A stretch of 64,000 nt of DNA from CAYTGR01 sp964437445 (lineage in GTDB: Bacteria > Chloroflexota > Anaerolineae > B4-G1 > SLSP01): assembly GCA_964437445.1 (NCBI GenBank), contig CAYTGR010000015.1, forward strand, positions 1 through 64,000. The letters are read 5' to 3'. The notes under the pieces were generated by a model, which saw only the letters and a program-made list of their open reading frames with translations, searched no databases and was not told the DNA's origin. Below, in pieces: positions 1 through 8,589 of this stretch. Each line of letters starts with the position of its first letter. Position 1 is the stretch's first letter. Made by a program: the position numbers and the translations under genes.

Positions 1-296
1 CGCAAGTCGCGGCCGCCTTCCAGGCTCAACGCGGGTGGGGGCTGCCCCAGGGGCTGTTGGTCACTGCGCCGGTCCCGGTAGCAGACGAATTGCCCGCGGC
101 CGAGGTGGAGCCGTTGATTGCGCGTGCTGTCGCCGAGGCCGAGGTGCAGGGTGTGACCGGCAAAGCCGTCACGCCGTTCTTGCTCGCGCGGCTGGTGGAG
201 TTGAGTGCGGCCCGCACCCGGCGGGCCAATGAGAGCCTGCTGGTCAATAATGCCCGGATCGCTGCGCAGATTGCCGGGGCGCTGGCCACCGGGTGA
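1..296 (+). CDS. psuG: Pseudouridine-5'-phosphate glycosidase, C-terminal fragment
   Basis: Only the 3' end of the gene is present; the frame is open from the first bases and stops at 294-296. PsuG enzymes reversibly cleave pseudouridine 5'-phosphate to uracil and ribose 5-phosphate. The visible about 98 residues carry the family's C-terminal signature: a VTGKAVTPFLLARLVEL stretch followed by a SLLVNNARIAAQIA helix. In whole family members these line the trimer active site. The gene ends 9 bases before the next start, so it may be co-transcribed with the glycan genes, but its function is unrelated to them. Identification rests on the conserved tail only. Confidence 0.85.
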   Translation, partial: QVAAAFQAQRGWGLPQGLLVTAPVPVADELPAAEVEPLIARAVAEAEVQGVTGKAVTPFLLARLVELSAARTRRANESLLVNNARIAAQIAGALATG

Positions 297-305
297 GAGG
301 GACCC

Positions 306-1052
306 GTGAATCCTGAAGAATATGCGATCATGTACCACGTGGAGGATACCCACTGGTGGTACAGGGGTATGGAACAGATCACACGCGCCATCGTGCAACG
401 CTGGTATGCGCCGGGGACCGGGTTGCGTATTTTGGACGCCGGTTGCGGCACCGGGGCGGTCATGGGTTACTTGACCGATTACGGGCAGGTGACAGGTTTT
501 GATTTCGCGGCGGAGGCGTTACATTTTTGCGGAGTACGGGACCTGCACCGGTTGACGCGGGCCTCCGTGATGGAACTGCCTTTTGCCGATGCGCAGTTTG
601 ATTTGGTAGTCAGTTTTGATGTGTTGTGTGAGCAGGCCGTGCCGGATGACAAAGCAGCGTTGCGGGAGCTCCGGCGAGTCCTGGTGCCCGGTGGCCGGTT
701 GCTGTTACGTCTGCCCGCCTATAACTGGCTGCGTGGACAGCACGATCAGGCTGTCCATATTCGTCATCGCTATACGGCTCGTGAACTGGCCACCAGCCTG
801 GTGGAGAGTGGTTTTGAGGTGGAGCATCTCTCCTATGCTAATATGGTGTTGTTCCCGGTGGCGGTCGCTAAGCGCTGGTCGGAACGTTTGCTCCCTCGCC
901 AAAACTCTACTTCCGACCTGACCTTGAGCGTTGGTCCCTTTAATGGGGTGTTGCAGGCTCTGTTGGGTGCAGAGGCGCCCTGGATAGCTCGCCGGGGGCT
1001 ACCGTGGGGCTTGACGGTGGTGGCGGTAGGACGCAAACCTTCATTGTCATAA
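306..1052 (+). CDS. Class I SAM-dependent methyltransferase (Methyltransf_11 type)
   Basis: A 248-residue cytosolic methyltransferase. Motif I (ILDAGCGTG) is at residues 42-50, the acidic strand-2 end (GFDF) follows at 64-67, and a LPFADAQFDLVVS block at 91-103 matches the Methyltransf_11 post-motif. The C-terminal half contains an RLPAYNWLRGQHD segment, often seen in methyltransferases sitting in polysaccharide clusters. The start is GTG at 306, preceded by a GAGAGGG ribosome-binding site; no longer start is needed. It begins the run of co-directional glycan genes, so methylation of a sugar or polyprenyl-linked intermediate is the likely job, but the substrate cannot be read from sequence. 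Confidence 0.85.
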   Translation: MNPEEYAIMYHVEDTHWWYRGMEQITRAIVQRWYAPGTGLRILDAGCGTGAVMGYLTDYGQVTGFDFAAEALHFCGVRDLHRLTRASVMELPFADAQFDLVVSFDVLCEQAVPDDKAALRELRRVLVPGGRLLLRLPAYNWLRGQHDQAVHIRHRYTARELATSLVESGFEVEHLSYANMVLFPVAVAKRWSERLLPRQNSTSDLTLSVGPFNGVLQALLGAEAPWIARRGLPWGLTVVAVGRKPSLS

Positions 1053-1079
1053 TTGGGTGGCCCGAGGTAGATTTTCCAA

Positions 1080-1853
1080 ATGCAACGTCTTCCCAGTGTC
1101 AGTGCTTTTTTCCCCGCTTTTAACGATGGTGGCACTATTCCCAGTATGGTACTCACGGCGATCATGGCGCTGCGCCAGGTGACCGATGACTATGAGGTCA
1201 TTGTGGTTAACGACGGCAGCCGCGACTATACGGCGCAGGTGTTGGAGGAGCTGGCGAGCCGCTACCCTGAATTGCGCGTTATTCACCATCCCCAGAATCG
1301 CGGCTATGGGGCGGCGCTGCGCACGGGGTTTGCTGCGGCGACCAAAGAGTGGCTTTTCTACACCGATGGCGATGCCCAATATGATCCGTTGGAACTGGTA
1401 ACGCTGGTAGGAGCTGTCACCGATGGGGTGGATGTGGTCAACGGCTATAAGATCTCCCGCCATGATCCCCTTGAGCGTAAAATCATCGGCCGGCTCTATC
1501 ATTACTTTGTGAAGTATGCGTTCGGCTTCAAATTGCGGGACGTGGATTGCGACTTTCGCCTGATCCGCCGGTCTATCTTTGATGAGATTGCGTTAGAAAG
1601 TGATAGCGGCACGATTTGCCTGGAGATGGTCAAAAAATTCCAGGATGCCGGCTATCGCTTTGCCGAAGTGCCGGTACACCACTACCACCGACAGTACGGC
1701 GTCTCGCAGTTTTTTAACTGGCGGCGTCTGTGGCGCACGGCCCGGCAACTGGCGCAATTGTGGTGGAAAATGGCAGTGCGGAAAGAGCACCTGCAAGCCA
1801 CAACGCGACGAAAAAGTATGGTGGATCAGCAATCACCGGTTGCCGGGCATTAG
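1080..1853 (+). CDS. Glycosyltransferase family 2 (dolichyl-phosphate mannose synthase-like)
   Basis: A 257-residue GT-A fold enzyme. It shows the GT2 features: VVNDGSRD at residues 42-49 for nucleotide binding, NRGYGAALRTGF at 73-84, and the metal-binding TDGDAQYD at 95-102. The family normally moves a sugar from a nucleotide sugar to polyprenyl phosphate or a growing glycan on the cytoplasmic face. Unlike the second DPM-like enzyme in this window (22191-23408) it has no C-terminal membrane helices, so it is peripheral or soluble. A GAGGT site lies 11 bases before the ATG. It could supply polyprenyl-phosphate sugars to the GT39-like enzyme encoded downstream at 3998. Confidence 0.88.
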   Translation: MQRLPSVSAFFPAFNDGGTIPSMVLTAIMALRQVTDDYEVIVVNDGSRDYTAQVLEELASRYPELRVIHHPQNRGYGAALRTGFAAATKEWLFYTDGDAQYDPLELVTLVGAVTDGVDVVNGYKISRHDPLERKIIGRLYHYFVKYAFGFKLRDVDCDFRLIRRSIFDEIALESDSGTICLEMVKKFQDAGYRFAEVPVHHYHRQYGVSQFFNWRRLWRTARQLAQLWWKMAVRKEHLQATTRRKSMVDQQSPVAGH

Positions 1854-1862
1854 GGGGAACTT

Positions 1863-2858
1863 ATGGCGGATTTAGAAGTGGCCTTTGCCGGCAAACGGGT
1901 GCTCATTACCGGCGGGCTGGGTTTCATTGGCAGTAACCTGGCCCGGCGGTTGGTGGAGCTGGGGGCTGAACTGGTGTTGGTGGATTCGCTGATCCCGGCC
2001 TATGGTGGCAACCCCTTTAACATTGCCGGGATTGAGAACCGGGTGCGGGTGAACATCGCGGATGTGCGCGACGAGCACGCCACCGATTATCTGGTGCAGG
2101 GGCAGGACTACATTTTTAACCTGGCCGGTCAGGTTAGCCATCTGGACAGTATGAAGGACCCCTATACCGATCTGGAGATCAATTGCCGGAGCCAGCTCTC
2201 TATCCTGGAGGCCTGCCGCAAGTATAACCCCGGGGTTAAGATTGTTTTCTCTTCTACCCGCCAGATCTATGGGCGGCCCTATCGCCTGCCGGTGGACGAG
2301 AGCCATCCGGTGGAGCCGACCGATGTCAACGGGGTGGATAAGCTGGCTGGCGAGTGGTACCACATTGTCTATCATCGCGCTTATGGCTTGCGGACGGCAA
2401 GCCTGCGGATGACGAATACGTATGGCCCACGGATGCGGGTCAAGGATGCGCGACAGACTTTCATCGGCTGGTGGGTGCGGCAGATCGTGGAGGGGCAGGA
2501 ACTCCAAATTTACGGCAACGGTCAGCAGATCCGAGATTTCAACTATGTGGACGATGTTGTGACAGCATTGTTGTTGGCCGCTGCCGACCCGGCTGCCGAT
2601 GGGCAGATTTACAATCTGGGCGGCGATGAGCCCCTGAGTGTGTTGGAGCTGGCCCGGCTGTTAGTAGAGCTCAACGGCAGTGGCAGCTATCGGCTGGTGC
2701 CGTTCCCGCCTGAGCGTAAGCCGATTGATATTGGCGATTATTACGGTGATTATACCAAGATTCATACGCAACTGGGCTGGCGGCCCGGCGTTCTGCTCCG
2801 GGAGGGCCTGAGCCGCACCCTGGCTTTTTATCACGAGCATCGGGCGCATTATTGGTAA
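1863..2858 (+). CDS. NAD-dependent epimerase/dehydratase (extended SDR)
   Basis: A 331-residue nucleotide-sugar SDR. The Rossmann motif GGLGFIG is at residues 17-23 and the FSSTRQIYG strand (129-137) supplies the Ser/Thr of the active site. At the place of the usual YxxxK the protein has NGVDK (N156 to K160), so the catalytic tyrosine appears replaced by asparagine while the lysine is kept. The following LAGEWYHIVYHRAYG and RMTNTYGPRM blocks are otherwise typical of UDP-glucose 4-epimerase/4,6-dehydratase relatives. Because the replacement sits in a coherent local sequence (PTDVNGVDKLAGE) it looks like a subfamily trait rather than decay. It lies 9 bases after the GT2 gene. The exact sugar conversion is unknown. 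Confidence 0.88.
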   Translation: MADLEVAFAGKRVLITGGLGFIGSNLARRLVELGAELVLVDSLIPAYGGNPFNIAGIENRVRVNIADVRDEHATDYLVQGQDYIFNLAGQVSHLDSMKDPYTDLEINCRSQLSILEACRKYNPGVKIVFSSTRQIYGRPYRLPVDESHPVEPTDVNGVDKLAGEWYHIVYHRAYGLRTASLRMTNTYGPRMRVKDARQTFIGWWVRQIVEGQELQIYGNGQQIRDFNYVDDVVTALLLAAADPAADGQIYNLGGDEPLSVLELARLLVELNGSGSYRLVPFPPERKPIDIGDYYGDYTKIHTQLGWRPGVLLREGLSRTLAFYHEHRAHYW

Positions 2859-2876
2859 AAAGTGAAGCGAGGGGGA

Positions 2877-4001
2877 ATGGTGATCCCAGTTTTTGATTTG
2901 CAACGCCAATATGCAATGTTGAAGCCCGAACTGGATGCGGCGATCACCGGGGTGTTGGCGCGGGGGCGGTTCATCCTGGGGGAAGAGGTCGCCGCGTTTG
3001 AGCAAGAGTTTGCGGCTTATTGTGGCGTGACCCAGGCAGTCGGTGTCGGCTCCGGGACGGAGGCGCTGCACCTGGCGCTCGCGGCAGCCGGCATTGGCCC
3101 CGGCGACGAGGTCATCACGGTAGCACACACGGCCGTGGCGACGGTGGCGGCGATTGAGCTGACCGGTGCCCGGCCGGTGCTGGTGGATATTGACCCGGTG
3201 CGGTATACCATGGATCCGGCCCAGGTTGAGGCTGCGCTTACCCCGCGCACGGTGGCCCTCCTGCCGGTGCACCTGTATGGTTGTCCGGCAGACCTGACGC
3301 CCCTGGTGGAGCTGGCCCGGCGGCGGCACCTGCTGCTGATTGAGGATTGCGCTCAGGCGCATGGCGCGCGCTATCGGGGCCGGCGGGTGGGCAGCTGGGG
3401 CGACCTGGCCGCTTTCAGTTTTTACCCGACTAAGAATTTGGGCGCCTATGGCGATGGCGGCGCCGTCGTGACGCAGGATGCGCAACTGGCCGAGCGTCTC
3501 CGCCTGCTGCGGCAGTATGGCTGGCAAGAACGCTATATCAGCCACCTCAAAGGGTTCAACAGCCGGCTGGATGAGCTGCAGGCGGCGCTGTTGCGCATCA
3601 AATTACGCCACCTGGATGCGTGGAATGCAGCGCGCCGGGCGCTGGCAGACCGCTATCATAGCTCTCTGCGGGCCAGTGGTTTGCAGCTGCCAGAAGCGCC
3701 CCCTGAGACAGAGCCGGTCTATCATCTCTACGTCATCCGCTCCCCTCAGCGCGAGGCGCTCCAGGCGCATTTGCAGGCGCGCGGGATCGGCACACTGATC
3801 CATTACCCGGTGCCGGTCCATTTGCAGCCGGCCTACGCCGACCTGGGATACAGGCCGGGCAGTCTGCCGGAGACAGAGGCCGCGGCACGGGAGGTGCTTT
3901 CGCTCCCGCTCTACCCCGAGCTGCGCGCTGACGAGCTGGAGACGGTGTGTGCGGCGGTGTTGACATTCTGTGGCCGTTCTCTTGAGCAGGAGCAGCCATG
4001 A
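2877..4001 (+). CDS. DegT/DnrJ/EryC1/StrS PLP-dependent sugar aminotransferase
   Basis: About 374 residues, close to the family norm. These enzymes use PLP and glutamate to aminate a keto-sugar nucleotide. The internal-aldimine lysine is K186 within SFYPTKNLGAYGDGG (181-195); the PLP-nitrogen aspartate is D157 in LIEDCAQAHGA. The GTEALHLAL block near residue 60 binds the cofactor phosphate. A GTG 15 bases upstream would add MKRGG, but GAGGGGG lies immediately before the ATG at 2877 (or the GTG at 2880), so one of those is the likelier start. It follows the SDR directly, fitting a keto-sugar-then-amino-sugar route. Its stop overlaps the next start as ATGA. Confidence 0.92.
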   Translation: MVIPVFDLQRQYAMLKPELDAAITGVLARGRFILGEEVAAFEQEFAAYCGVTQAVGVGSGTEALHLALAAAGIGPGDEVITVAHTAVATVAAIELTGARPVLVDIDPVRYTMDPAQVEAALTPRTVALLPVHLYGCPADLTPLVELARRRHLLLIEDCAQAHGARYRGRRVGSWGDLAAFSFYPTKNLGAYGDGGAVVTQDAQLAERLRLLRQYGWQERYISHLKGFNSRLDELQAALLRIKLRHLDAWNAARRALADRYHSSLRASGLQLPEAPPETEPVYHLYVIRSPQREALQAHLQARGIGTLIHYPVPVHLQPAYADLGYRPGSLPETEAAAREVLSLPLYPELRADELETVCAAVLTFCGRSLEQEQP

Positions 4002-6007
4002 AGCGGCCACGCTGGCAGCTGGTGGCGGCCTGGGTGGCGATTGGCCTGTTGGGAGCCGCGCTGCGGCTGGTCTTGCTTGACCGGTTGCCGCCCGGTTTGA
4101 ACTACGATGAGGGCTTCAATGACTTGATGGCCTTACGGCTCTATCACGGCGCCCCGCCCCCCATCTACTGGCAGGTGGAGTTCGGTGAGGAGCCGCTGCA
4201 TATCTTCCTGATCTCTTTACTGTTTCGCCTGATAGGGCCGACCCCGTTAGGCGGGAGGCTGATTTCGGCGCTGGCCGGCTCATTGACCGTGCTGACGCTG
4301 GCTTTCACCGTGCGGGAGCTCTTCTACAGTGAGCTGGGGGAAGGCCGCGCCACGGCCCTGGGCCTGCTGGCGGCGCTGAGCCTGGCGGTGCTCTATTGGC
4401 ATGTCCACTACAGTCGCATTGGGATGGAGCCGCCGATGGTGCCCACGTTGGCGGTGCCGGCTTTCGGCCTGACCTGGCGGGCGCTGCGCACCCGCCGTTG
4501 GGAGACAGCGGTGGCCGCTGGCCTCTTTCTGGGGGGCACACTTTACACCTACCCGGCCAGCCGCTTTGTGCCGTTGGTCCTGGCGCTCTTTTTTGGCAGC
4601 TGGTCGCTTTTCCGCTGGCGTTTCTGGCGGGAGAACTGGCGCTCCTTTGTGCTGGTGGCGGGCGTGGCTCTGGTGGTCTTCGCGCCGCTGGGCTATTTCT
4701 TTGCCACCCATCCCGAATGGTTTTTCCGGCGAGCTGATATGGTTGCCATGAAGAACTGGCCCGGGCTGTGGCGTGAGCTAACTCATCTGTTGGGGGCCTT
4801 TTTCATCCGGGGCGACATGAATCCCCGCCATAATCTCCCTTATCGCCCCATCCTTGATCCGGTGCAGGGCGTTTTGTTTGTTATTGGGTTGTTGGCCTGT
4901 CTGGTACGGCGGCGACCTCCTTTCCTCTTCGTGCTGTGCTGGCTGAGCATTATGTTGCTGCCCAGTGCCTTGAGCAATTACGCGCCCCATTTTGGGCGAA
5001 TGTTGGGGGCTGCGCCAGCCGTGGCTACGTTGATGGGGTTAGGAGCTGCCACCTTCTATGATTTGATGACCACTGCTGTGGCACACCAAAGGATGCCCGG
5101 GCGGCGGTATGCTGCTCTGGCTGCCATGGTGATACTGGCGGGCGCCTATGCATTGAGCGGCCTGCGTACAGTGCGGGATTATTTTGTCGTTTGGAGCCAT
5201 GTGTCGGATCTGTTTGTGGCTTTTGACGTGCGATTGCGCTGGGTTGGCGAGTATATTGCAGCGCTGCCGCGCGATGAACGGGCTTTTTTTACACCGGTGG
5301 GGGCGGATCATCCGACGGTCATGTTTTTCCTGGACGATCACCTGGAACGGGTGCAAAGTTTCAATGGGCGGCGCTGTTTTGTCTATGATCCACAACCGGA
5401 GCAGCCCATGCATCATTTGATCATCGTCACCGACACAGAAGATCCTCATTCTCTGGCTAAGGTGCAGGCGACCTTTCCCACGGGGCAGATCGTGGCCACT
5501 CTGCCTTGGAATGGAGCTCCTTATCTGGTTGCTTATCGGACACCGGCGGGCAGTGTGGCGCAGACAGGTCCCTCGCACCCGCTGGAGCTGCATTTCTCCA
5601 ACGGCGTCCAACTTATCGGCTACGACGAGCCTGAATCGCCGGGCCAACCGGGCACCCTCTTGAAATTCCGGCTTTACTGGCAATCCACAGAACCGCTCAC
5701 CCAGGTCTACAAGACCTTTGTGCATTTATGGGGGACGCCACCGCCGACCGAGGGGGGGCGGATCTGGGGGCAGGAGGATGCCCAGCCGTGTGATAACAGC
5801 TACCCTTATGCCTGGTGGGTCCCTGGCGACATTGTGGTTGAAGAACGCTGGATTCAGGTCCCCCCGGAGACGCCGCCGGGGGAGTACCACCTGGTGGTGG
5901 GAATGTATCAGGATAATCAGCCGCGTTTGCCGATCACCGATGCGGCCGGCCGCTCCCTGGGTGACTTCTGGATTCTGACGCCGGTGACCATCGCCCCCGC
6001 GCCTTAG
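3998..6007 (+). CDS. Multi-spanning glycosyltransferase, GT39/ArnT-like, with C-terminal soluble domain
   Basis: A 669-residue integral membrane protein. Residues 7-27 form the first membrane helix, followed by the loop motif LNYDEGF (D37, E38), the acidic signature of GT-C enzymes that take a sugar from a polyprenyl-phosphate donor. Roughly ten further hydrophobic segments run to about residue 395. The remaining 270 residues are soluble; from about 520 (LHFSNGVQLIGYDEP onward) they look like an extracytoplasmic beta-sandwich. The reaction would take place outside the cytoplasmic membrane. It overlaps the DegT gene by four bases (ATGA), indicating translational coupling. The acceptor (lipid, protein or glycan) is not evident. 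Confidence 0.82.
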   Translation: MKRPRWQLVAAWVAIGLLGAALRLVLLDRLPPGLNYDEGFNDLMALRLYHGAPPPIYWQVEFGEEPLHIFLISLLFRLIGPTPLGGRLISALAGSLTVLTLAFTVRELFYSELGEGRATALGLLAALSLAVLYWHVHYSRIGMEPPMVPTLAVPAFGLTWRALRTRRWETAVAAGLFLGGTLYTYPASRFVPLVLALFFGSWSLFRWRFWRENWRSFVLVAGVALVVFAPLGYFFATHPEWFFRRADMVAMKNWPGLWRELTHLLGAFFIRGDMNPRHNLPYRPILDPVQGVLFVIGLLACLVRRRPPFLFVLCWLSIMLLPSALSNYAPHFGRMLGAAPAVATLMGLGAATFYDLMTTAVAHQRMPGRRYAALAAMVILAGAYALSGLRTVRDYFVVWSHVSDLFVAFDVRLRWVGEYIAALPRDERAFFTPVGADHPTVMFFLDDHLERVQSFNGRRCFVYDPQPEQPMHHLIIVTDTEDPHSLAKVQATFPTGQIVATLPWNGAPYLVAYRTPAGSVAQTGPSHPLELHFSNGVQLIGYDEPESPGQPGTLLKFRLYWQSTEPLTQVYKTFVHLWGTPPPTEGGRIWGQEDAQPCDNSYPYAWWVPGDIVVEERWIQVPPETPPGEYHLVVGMYQDNQPRLPITDAAGRSLGDFWILTPVTIAPAP

Positions 6008-6030
6008 CCACCGAGCTTAGGGAGTCTTGT

Positions 6031-8460
6031 GTGATGCCCACAGTGACCTTCAGTGGCACAGCGTTGCAGCTGGATGGTCGCCCGGCTCTGATTCAGGCGG
6101 GCGGACTCCATTATGCTCGCCTGCCACATCCTGACTTGTGGCTGCCGGCGTTGGAGCGGCTGCGCGCCGCGGGCTACAACGCCGTCTGGCTGCCGATCCC
6201 CTGGGCCTACCACAGCCCAGCGCCCGGCCTCTACGATTTCACCGGCCCGCGCGATCTACCCCGTCTGCTGGCTGCTGCCGAGCAGGCCGGGTTGTGGCTC
6301 CTGGCCGCTGTGGGTCCCCGGATCGGTGCGGAATTGGACGCCGGTGGGCTCCCCACCTGGTTGCCGACGGTCGCCGGCACGGAGCCTGACCCGCGCTCTC
6401 TCCAGGAGTGGTGGGGGCGACTTTTTCCGTTGCTGAAGGCGCATTCTCATTTGCTGGCCGTGCTGGTGGAGCCGGCCTATGCCGGCCTGGCGCAGAGTTG
6501 GGAACTGCCGGCCCCGATCTGGCCCTGGTCGCCGCCGGCCGACCGGACGCTGCTGGCAGAGCGTGAATTGAGCTTCCCCATCACTTATCTATCCAGCGGT
6601 CCCCTGGATGGTTGGGGCGGCCCGGGCTATGAACGGCTGCGTCGCAATCTGGAGGCTGAGCATCCCCGTCCATTGGTGGCCGCGTCCCTGGCCCAGGGGC
6701 GCGGCTATTGCCTGGATCCCTTTGCGGCCGGTCTCACGTGGGGGTACTGGGGTTGCCCTGAAGTCTACACGGCTTACGGGAGTGGCGCGCCGGTGGCGGA
6801 GGGCGCAGCCCTGACGCCGGCCTACTTCCAGGCGCGGCGGTTAGCGCTGACCGCGGAGACGTTGGGCCGCGTGCTGGCAGCTTCCGAGCCCAATGCGGCC
6901 CTTTACGCTGCCGACCCCGCTGTGGTGCTGGCGGCCCGCAGCGATGGCGTGACCACCGTCGCTTGCCTGCGGGCAGGGGCTACGCCGGCGACCAGCGTAC
7001 AGCTCTCGTTGCCGGTGGGAGATACCATGCTCACCACGTCGCCGTTTACGGTGCCGGCTGGCGCAGTGCGCCTGCTGCCGTTGCACTGGCCACTGGCGGG
7101 CGGGTTTCTGTTGACGACGACCCTGGAGCCACTGCTACGTTTGACGGTCGCCGGACGGCAACTGCTCGCCCTGGTCAATGAAGCCGGCGGCGATTTGCTG
7201 CTCTCCGATGATTTCCGCCCCCGTCATGCCCAGGGGCCGGTGCGGGCGTTACGCACCGCAGCCGGTCTGGAGGTGCATTTTGAGCCGGGGCGGTTGGCCT
7301 CATTCCTGCTGGACGGTCCGACCGGGCCATTGCAGCTGCTCGCCTTGGAGCCGGCCTGGGCGGAGCGCGTCTGGCCGCTGGATGACGCCTGGCGCACCAC
7401 GCCGGTCTTCCCGGCGGCATGGGCGCCGGCTCCGCCAGAACCGGAGCGCGGCCTGGTCATCGGCCCGGAGCTGGTGGTGCCGCAGCCCGGCGGCGGCTAT
7501 ACTTTCCTATTCGGCGAGCGCGGGTTTGGCTACCGTTGGGGCCCGTGGCGTGGGAGCAACCCCCACACCTGGCTGGCCCCCCTCACCTGGGAAGCGCCGC
7601 CGGTCCTTAAAGAACCTGCTTTAGCGCCCTGGGAATCCCGTGCGGCTGCCCCTGAGGTGCAACCTGATTACGACGATCGTGCCTGGCGTGTGATTGCACC
7701 GGCTGGACCGCTGGCGCAAGAGGCCCACGGCGCAGCTGGCGGTCTGGTTTGGTATCGGGGCCGTTTTGCCGGGCCGGCCACGGCACTTACGTTGACATGC
7801 CGCCATGCTGGCGACGTTTTCCTCAACGGTGAATTGATCGCCGTGGTGAATCTTTCCGCTGGTCAGGTTTCTTCTTTTCCCACCCTGGAACCGCCCGCCC
7901 CTCAGACCATTCCACTGCCGCCAGCCTTGCTCCGCGAGGAAAACGTGATCGCCGTGCTGACCGAAAGTTTGGGCCACGCCCAACACTCCGGCGGTTTGAC
8001 CGAGCCCCATGGTCTGTTAGGAGCTCTGTTGGATGGCGAGGTGCTGCTCTGGTGGCGCGTGCGCGGTGGTCTGAGCGGTGAGCGCCTGGTGCAAGGGTTT
8101 CCGGGCTTCGCCGATTGGTCGCTGGTGCCGGTTGCGGGGGCGCCGGCTGTGACTTGGCACCGGACGACCTTCACCTTCAATCGGCCGGACCAGGTGACCG
8201 CGCCGCTCTTCCTGGTGATAGAACGATTGGCGGGCAAGGCCCTCTTGTTCCTCAACGGGCTGTTGGTCGGCCGTTACTCAGAGGCGCAGGGACCGCAACG
8301 CCGGTTTTGGCTGCCGGAAGGGCTCTGGCAGCCGCGCCAGGAAAATGAGCTGCTCCTGGCCCAATGGCCACGTGGCGCCGAGCCGGGGATAGGCCGGGTG
8401 CGCCTGGAGAGCGGACCATGCCACCGAGTTTTCACTGTACCAGGGCGTAGTCAACATTGA
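6031..8460 (+). CDS. GH35-like beta-galactosidase homologue lacking the catalytic glutamates
   Basis: An 809-residue protein whose first 290 residues follow the GH35 barrel closely: GGLHYARLP, GYNAVWLPIPWAYHSP, YDFTGPRDLPRLL and GAELDAGGLPTWLP match conserved GH35 blocks. At the acid/base position, where GH35 enzymes have ENEYG, this protein reads EPAYAG, so the glutamate is alanine. In the nucleophile region it reads RPLVAASLAQGR with no glutamate. By eye both catalytic residues are missing. The C-terminal part holds jelly-roll modules (for example LFLNGLLVGRY near residue 740). No signal peptide is visible. The start is ATG at 6031 or 6034. It ends the glycan operon and may be a binding or structural pseudoenzyme, or use other residues. 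Confidence 0.75.
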   Translation: MMPTVTFSGTALQLDGRPALIQAGGLHYARLPHPDLWLPALERLRAAGYNAVWLPIPWAYHSPAPGLYDFTGPRDLPRLLAAAEQAGLWLLAAVGPRIGAELDAGGLPTWLPTVAGTEPDPRSLQEWWGRLFPLLKAHSHLLAVLVEPAYAGLAQSWELPAPIWPWSPPADRTLLAERELSFPITYLSSGPLDGWGGPGYERLRRNLEAEHPRPLVAASLAQGRGYCLDPFAAGLTWGYWGCPEVYTAYGSGAPVAEGAALTPAYFQARRLALTAETLGRVLAASEPNAALYAADPAVVLAARSDGVTTVACLRAGATPATSVQLSLPVGDTMLTTSPFTVPAGAVRLLPLHWPLAGGFLLTTTLEPLLRLTVAGRQLLALVNEAGGDLLLSDDFRPRHAQGPVRALRTAAGLEVHFEPGRLASFLLDGPTGPLQLLALEPAWAERVWPLDDAWRTTPVFPAAWAPAPPEPERGLVIGPELVVPQPGGGYTFLFGERGFGYRWGPWRGSNPHTWLAPLTWEAPPVLKEPALAPWESRAAAPEVQPDYDDRAWRVIAPAGPLAQEAHGAAGGLVWYRGRFAGPATALTLTCRHAGDVFLNGELIAVVNLSAGQVSSFPTLEPPAPQTIPLPPALLREENVIAVLTESLGHAQHSGGLTEPHGLLGALLDGEVLLWWRVRGGLSGERLVQGFPGFADWSLVPVAGAPAVTWHRTTFTFNRPDQVTAPLFLVIERLAGKALLFLNGLLVGRYSEAQGPQRRFWLPEGLWQPRQENELLLAQWPRGAEPGIGRVRLESGPCHRVFTVPGRSQH

Positions 8461-8534
8461 GAAGCCAGAAGGGGCGCGGTGGCAATCATCACTGTGCACC
8501 CCTTGAAGGTACCGCTTTCCTTAAAAATTTGCTA

Positions 8535-8543
8535 TGCTATAAT
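8535..8543 (+). promoter_or_regulatory. Extended -10 promoter for the sensor-kinase operon
   Basis: TGCTATAAT is a perfect extended -10 (TGnTATAAT) in the 129-base gap after the GH35-like gene. No good -35 element is seen at 16-18 bases upstream, as is common with extended -10 promoters. Transcription would begin near 8550, about 40 bases before the kinase start. Confidence 0.6.
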
Positions 8544-8589
8544 AGAAGGGTGATGGGGATGTTCTAAAACAAAGTGAGGAACTGTCCCA

